Assembly (NCBI GenBank): GCA_030268105.1 | Contig: BSDZ01000015.1 | Coordinates: 1,453,501-1,517,500 of the forward strand | Length of the DNA stretch: 64,000 bases | Direction: 5' to 3' | DNA from: Volvox africanus | Lineage: Eukaryota > Chlorophyta > Chlorophyceae > Chlamydomonadales > Volvocaceae | Shown here: piece after piece, positions 60,301 through 64,000 of the stretch | Position numbering within the stretch: the first letter of the stretch is position 1 | Layout of the letters: each line of letters starts with the position of its first letter | Made by a program: the position numbers and the translations under genes | The notes under the pieces: model-generated | Database searches by the model: none | Told to the model about the DNA's origin: nothing | The model's input: only the letters and a program-made list of their open reading frames with translations

Positions 60301-63300
60301 GTGACGGCAGCGGAGGCGGCCGCAGGGTCCGTGACCGGGGAGGAAGTTGGCGCATCGGAGTGCCGTTGGAGGTTACAGGTACGGAAACCTTCGATAGTCG
60401 GTTGGATTTGGTCGTTACCTATCAACTTAGCTTATCGTGATATGCTTACGAGACTCAGATTCCGTCATGCTTTTTGGGCCCTACGTTGAAACCCCCGTAC
60501 GCAGATTAACGTACCTTCCGCCCAGATCTCAGATTTGCTTCCTGCCGTACAGCTCGCCACCAGCGCCAGTCGTCCGGGAACCGACTATGGCGCTGCCAAG
60601 GCGCGGTTCTTGGAGGCCCTCCAGGTGCCGTACTCAATGTGCAATTGTCGTACTGACGTTCTTTATTTCGGGGAGCCACCCATTGTGTTTGCAACTTTGT
60701 ACAGCGATTGACTGTTGCATTTGTCTGACCTAATTTCTGATTTAATTCTACTGATGTACTGATGTAAAGGGATGGAGGCTGCCGTACCACACGTGTATCC
60801 TAACTTGGTCATATGTTTCGACCCACGGGTCATAAAGTCCCTCATCACTTCCTGCCCATCGGGTGCTCCATTGTAACGTAGTCGGGAGCAGCATCGGCTG
60901 TCAGCCCGCCGGATGTACGACTGCAGGTATGGACATGCCTGCTTAGCCGTACTACATAGTTGTACAAAAGTTGATGGCTGATTAAAGCCTGCCCCTGCCC
61001 CGGGGTGAGGGTTTTAGCTAGTAGGGTGGTGGAAAGGAGGTGGTCCCTGAAAACGGAAAATGTAAAACCACAATGACGGCACACGTCTGTCCTTATCCCG
61101 TTGTACACCCCTTACGTACATGGTTCCGGAGCACACGGACATCCTAGGGGCATAGAAGACATACATGCACACGGCTTTTACGTCTCTTCCGCTTTTTAGG
61201 GGAGAGTTTTGACAGTCTTTCTGTTGGCTTACTTGTAAGGCGCACTTATGATATTTCACGCACACACACAAACACACACAAACACACACAAACACACACT
61301 CACACTCACACACACATGTACACACACTCTCTAACACACCCCTACGCTCAAGAGCGCGGACACATTGAAACGCATGGCCCTGACGCGGCTTTTCTCCCTG
61401 GAATGGAAGGCCGCGGTGATCAGTGATCCCCACCGGCTTCACAGCTCTCTGTGTGCGTGTTTTGCGCCATCCGCCACCCGCTCCCCCTCCCCTACGGCCG
61501 CGCAGGTTCTTCATCTTACCCCACTCTATCGTGTCGTTTTGTTGACCGCAGGTTGACTTGTTCAGCCACCTACCCAGCAGTGAAACCGCAGTGTCGAGTG
61601 GACCCACGGGTCGCTCTGCGAGACCATGGCGGACCCATGGGTCAGTTGGCACCGCCGCCGTCACCTCCTTGCCTTCCGCCGGAACCTCGTCCGCGACATC
61701 TCCACCAGCCGCGGCAGGTGCGGCAGGAACAGATAGTGGTCAAGGTACGACACTGTTGGCAGTTGGTGGTGGCGGTGGCGGCCGTGGCGGCTCTGATGCG
61801 GTCCCGGCGCTCTCGGAGCTGTCTGGCAACTGGTCGGGCAACATTCAGGTATTGTTTGCCGTACGTAAGACTGTCTTCTCACCCTATCAAGGGTCCAGAT
61901 CCCAAATTAGGATTGTCGTTATATTGTTGCCGGTCCAGGTGCCCTAGCGTTTAACGTGAACGCGAGGTTCATCTGGGCCTTATTTCTGCTTTCTGCCCGC
62001 ATTAGTCAGCTGGAAACAGTCAAAGTCAACGATCTTCTGTTGGTTAAGTTTGTATCGTCCCCGTAATGCTGGTGACTAGCTTTCTCGTTGATTGCCTGCC
62101 CATGGCAAACCCAACCTCAACCCCCCCCAATCCCCTCCCCTGCCCCCTCTTACCCCCTGCCCCCCAAAACACACACACACATCGGTACACGTCGGTAGTG
62201 TATGGGTTTTATTTCAGTATTACGGGTGATCCTCCCAAATCGACACCCCGTACCGGGTGCCTGGCACACACATGAGACATGATCCAAGACTACACACGTA
62301 CCCCTGTCCCGTGTGTATTGCCGTACACCAGCTGTACGGCGGTCTTTCAGGTCCTAGTTCAGTGGACTTCTCCCTGGCGGGGCGAGACTGGCGGTGGGGC
62401 CCGAGATACCGGTTGGATCGGTTGGTGGCGGTTGGCTCCGCGGACGGGACTGAGGGGGTGGCCTTGGAAGAGCTAACGGTTGATGCGGGTAAGTGACCCC
62501 ACTGACCCATGGGGTATCAACCAAACCAACAACACATACACACACATATCCCCGGGTGTAACTCCCCAAGCCGTTCTTCGGTATGCTGTGAATTGCCTCT
62601 CTCCCCCCGAACCCACCTTCGCGCCTCTCCCCGTCCCCCCCGCTATCGTCACAGGCCCAGCTCAGCTCCGCGCCTCGGGCTCATTGTTATGTCCCAGGCA
62701 GGAGGCCCATCTGGAACTGTACGACTTTCCGCTTGACGCCTTCGCTCCGATTACTAATGCTGCTTGGCCGGCTCTGGAGCGGGCGGCGGCGGCGGCGAAG
62801 GCACGTGGTGCGGCGCAGACGTCACCGCTGGCGGGTACGAAAGGGCCGGGGTTGGGGGGTTGGGGGTTGGGACGGGGTTGGGGGTGGGGCCGGGTTGGGG
62901 ATGGACGGGAAGGGAAAGACGAATAATCGAGAGATGATACCGCTGTAGACGGGGGAAGTTGGTCGGGGTAAAGTCGGGTTGGGGCTTTCGACACTCGGCT
63001 GGGGCGGGGGCGGGGGTAAAGGGTGTCACGGCGCAATACCGTTCCGCAACACAACGAGCGCCAAACGTATGATGGTGCAATGCTCTGCCGCGACCAGACC
63101 AGGGCGACCAGGGCGGGTACGACACGCAGGGGATTGTGCAGGGCTACGAATACGTACAGAAACAAAATCCATTGGCAGTGAGGTGCGTGCGGTGTATTTC
63201 GGGTTACAGCCGGTTACGAGTGCGAATCAGCTGACGTACATGTTCCGTACGCGTTTCCCCCCGCCGTCTTCATTCTTTGCAGCATTGGGCAAGCGGCTGG

Positions 63301-63479
63301 ATGCCACTTTGCAGAACCTGGGCCTCAAGCCGTCAGGTGCTGACGAAGGCGGTGCTGACGGCGGCGGCGGCGCCGGGTCGCTACTCGGACCGCGCCCCCC
63401 TGGAGCGGGTCCCGTCGGACCGCTGTCGGGAAGACTATTCGTCGACGGGAGCTTAGCAGGCAGCGTCAGTCGCCCTCAG
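45681..63479 (+). CDS. TIC236: TIC236/TamB-like chloroplast envelope protein, N-terminal 2,340 residues
   Basis: Exons: 45681..45925, 46452..46958, 47544..47682, 48530..48739, 48978..50232, 50590..50720, 50948..51734, 52182..52412, 52710..52878, 53134..53279, 53662..53795, 54078..54131, 54476..54622, 55213..55356, 55735..55833, 57158..57485, 57744..58006, 58237..58650, 58961..58999, 59500..59723, 60021..60378, 60505..60624, 60882..60926, 61552..61848, 62332..62488, 62655..62834, 63283..63479. All phases agree, and the gene runs past the window. The start at 45681 gives an Arg/Ser-rich, acid-poor transit-like N-terminus; exons 1 and 2 are the least sure. One membrane segment ([17 protein letters not shown]) lies near residues 255-277. 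Landmarks of the plant family follow in order: [41 protein letters not shown] with [42 protein letters not shown] with [29 protein letters not shown]. In plants TIC236 is anchored in the inner envelope and spans to TOC75, linking the two import translocons. The C-terminal TamB domain is not in this window. Poly-Gln, poly-His and Gly/Ala inserts are extensive. Confidence 0.9.
45975..46080 (+). repeat. G/A-rich imperfect repeat in TIC236 intron 1
   Basis: About 105 bases of nearly pure purine, mostly GGGGGA and GGAGGA units. Runs of four or five G repeat often enough to allow G-quadruplex or triplex structure. Confidence 0.75.
47880..47935. repeat. (CA)n(TA)n(TG)n palindrome in a TIC236 intron
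   Basis: A CA run, then a TA run, then a TG run makes one long self-complementary stretch able to form a hairpin or cruciform. Further TA/TG-rich sequence continues to about 47990. It lies in the intron between the exons ending 47682 and starting 48530. Confidence 0.85.
48275..48317 (+). repeat. 10-bp tandem repeat in a TIC236 intron
   Basis: The unit GTGAAGTTTT is repeated about four times, preceded by a partial copy. Confidence 0.9.
51138..51175 (+). repeat. CAC/CAT triplet run encoding poly-His in TIC236
   Basis: Within the 50948..51734 exon a run of His codons, mixing CAC and CAT, encodes about a dozen His residues. The codon mixture suggests an older or selected tract rather than a fresh slippage product. 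Confidence 0.8.
54282..54365 (+). repeat. (TCTA)n microsatellite in a TIC236 intron
   Basis: About 20 units of a TCTA tetranucleotide with one TCCA interruption near the left end, between the exons ending 54131 and starting 54476. Confidence 0.95.
55924..57067 (+). repeat. Composite (GGGAGA)n satellite-like array in a TIC236 intron
   Basis: About 1.14 kb of pure GGGAGA-type sequence. The flanks (about 55990-56300 and 56910-57067) are plain hexamers. The middle is a 16-bp higher-order unit (GGGAGA, GGGAGA, GATA) repeated dozens of times, with a few units near 56490-56560 where GATA becomes GAGA. The whole array sits between the exons ending 55833 and starting 57158. The long minus-strand open frame across it (Ser/Pro/Leu repeats) is only a by-product of the repeat. 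Confidence 0.95.
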
Positions 63480-64000
63480 GTACATATTATATTTTTCCAT
63501 TTACAAGTCTCTCCCTCTCCCTCTCCCTCTCCCTCTCCCTCTCCCTCTCCCTCTCCCTCTCCCTCTCCCTCTCCCTCTCCCTCTCCCTCTCCCTCTCCCT
63601 CTCCCTCTCCCTCTCCCTCTCCCTCTCCCTCTCCCTCTCCCTCTCCCTCTCCCTCTCCCTCTCCCTCTCCCTCTCCCTCTCCCTCTCCCTCTCCCTCTCC
63701 CTCTCCCTCTCCCTCTCCCTCTCCCTCTCCCTCTCCCTCTCCCTCTCCCTCTCCCTCTCCCTCTCCCTCTCCCTCTCCCTCTCCCTCTCCCTCTCCCTCT
63801 CCCTCTCCCTCTCCCTCTCCCTCTCCCTCTCCCTCTCTCTCCGTCCGTCCCTTCTCAACCACGAATGACCCGAGGGGCCGAGCGACCCCAACATGCCATG
63901 ACGATTATGTCCAATGTGACAGGGCAGACCGTTACCGCTACCGTTACCGTTCCTATTACCGTTGGCGTTACCACCATACCTCACTCGCTCTTGGTCCTCG
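63480..64000 (+). other. TIC236 intron at the right edge, mostly repeat
   Basis: The intron starts at a GTACAT donor (63480) and had not ended at a recognisable exon by the window edge. It holds the (TCTCCC)n array and a short GTTACC-rich stretch near 63930-63975. Confidence 0.6.
63508..63842 (+). repeat. (TCTCCC)n array in a TIC236 intron
   Basis: About 335 bases of uninterrupted TCTCCC hexamers, the exact complement of the GGGAGA units at 55924-57067. Confidence 0.97.

Noticed and set aside
63476..63984. Minus-strand open frames of Glu/Gly and Arg/Glu repeats
   Set aside because: By-products of the (TCTCCC)n array in a TIC236 intron.

Overview
The window looks like nuclear DNA of a volvocine green alga, of Volvox or Chlamydomonas type. 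The genes have many introns of about 50 to 1,300 bases with GT-AG ends. Several genes carry TGTAA, the volvocine polyadenylation signal, 200 to 450 bases past the stop. The proteins carry long Ala, Gly, Gln and His insertions, and a TIC236-type chloroplast envelope protein is present. No prokaryotic operon, CRISPR array, rRNA or tRNA was found. All exon models were built by hand from splice sites, reading phase and remembered protein family patterns, so no search or alignment supports them.

Layout, left to right: a GATA-type zinc-finger gene (+, 58-1858); about 3.5 kb without a recognisable gene; a Maf-family nucleotide pyrophosphatase (+, 5404-8557); a C1D/Rrp47 exosome cofactor (-, 9668-11161); an unidentified five-exon gene (+, 11646-15555); replication factor C subunit 4 (-, 16632-19036); intronless SmF (+, 21190-21450); an RCC1-repeat protein of about 1,040 residues (-, 22817-27118); a coiled-coil protein of about 2,350 residues spread over more than 20 exons (+, about 28239-40131); mitochondrial ribosomal protein uL6m (-, 41084-43841); and the N-terminal 2,340 residues of a TIC236/TamB-like protein (+, 45681 to beyond the right edge).

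From Maf onward the genes alternate strictly in orientation, giving a run of convergent and divergent pairs. The divergent spacers at 11162-11645, 19037-21189, 27119-28238 and 43842-45680 are the natural places for promoters. The gene products are mostly unrelated housekeeping functions: replication clamp loading, splicing, RNA decay, nucleotide clean-up, mitochondrial translation and chloroplast protein import. There is no sign of a gene cluster working on one pathway.

The unusual material is mostly structural. A near-identical 483-bp sequence occurs twice in inverted orientation, about 6 kb apart, around RFC4 (13554-14036 and 19992-20474). Two long hexamer arrays of opposite strand polarity, (GGGAGA)n at 55924-57067 and (TCTCCC)n at 63508-63842, lie in introns of the same TIC236 transcript. 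A 12-14 bp word of the form GACCC-NN-GGGTC recurs through the TIC236 locus. Several strong hairpins sit in introns or at a polyadenylation site.
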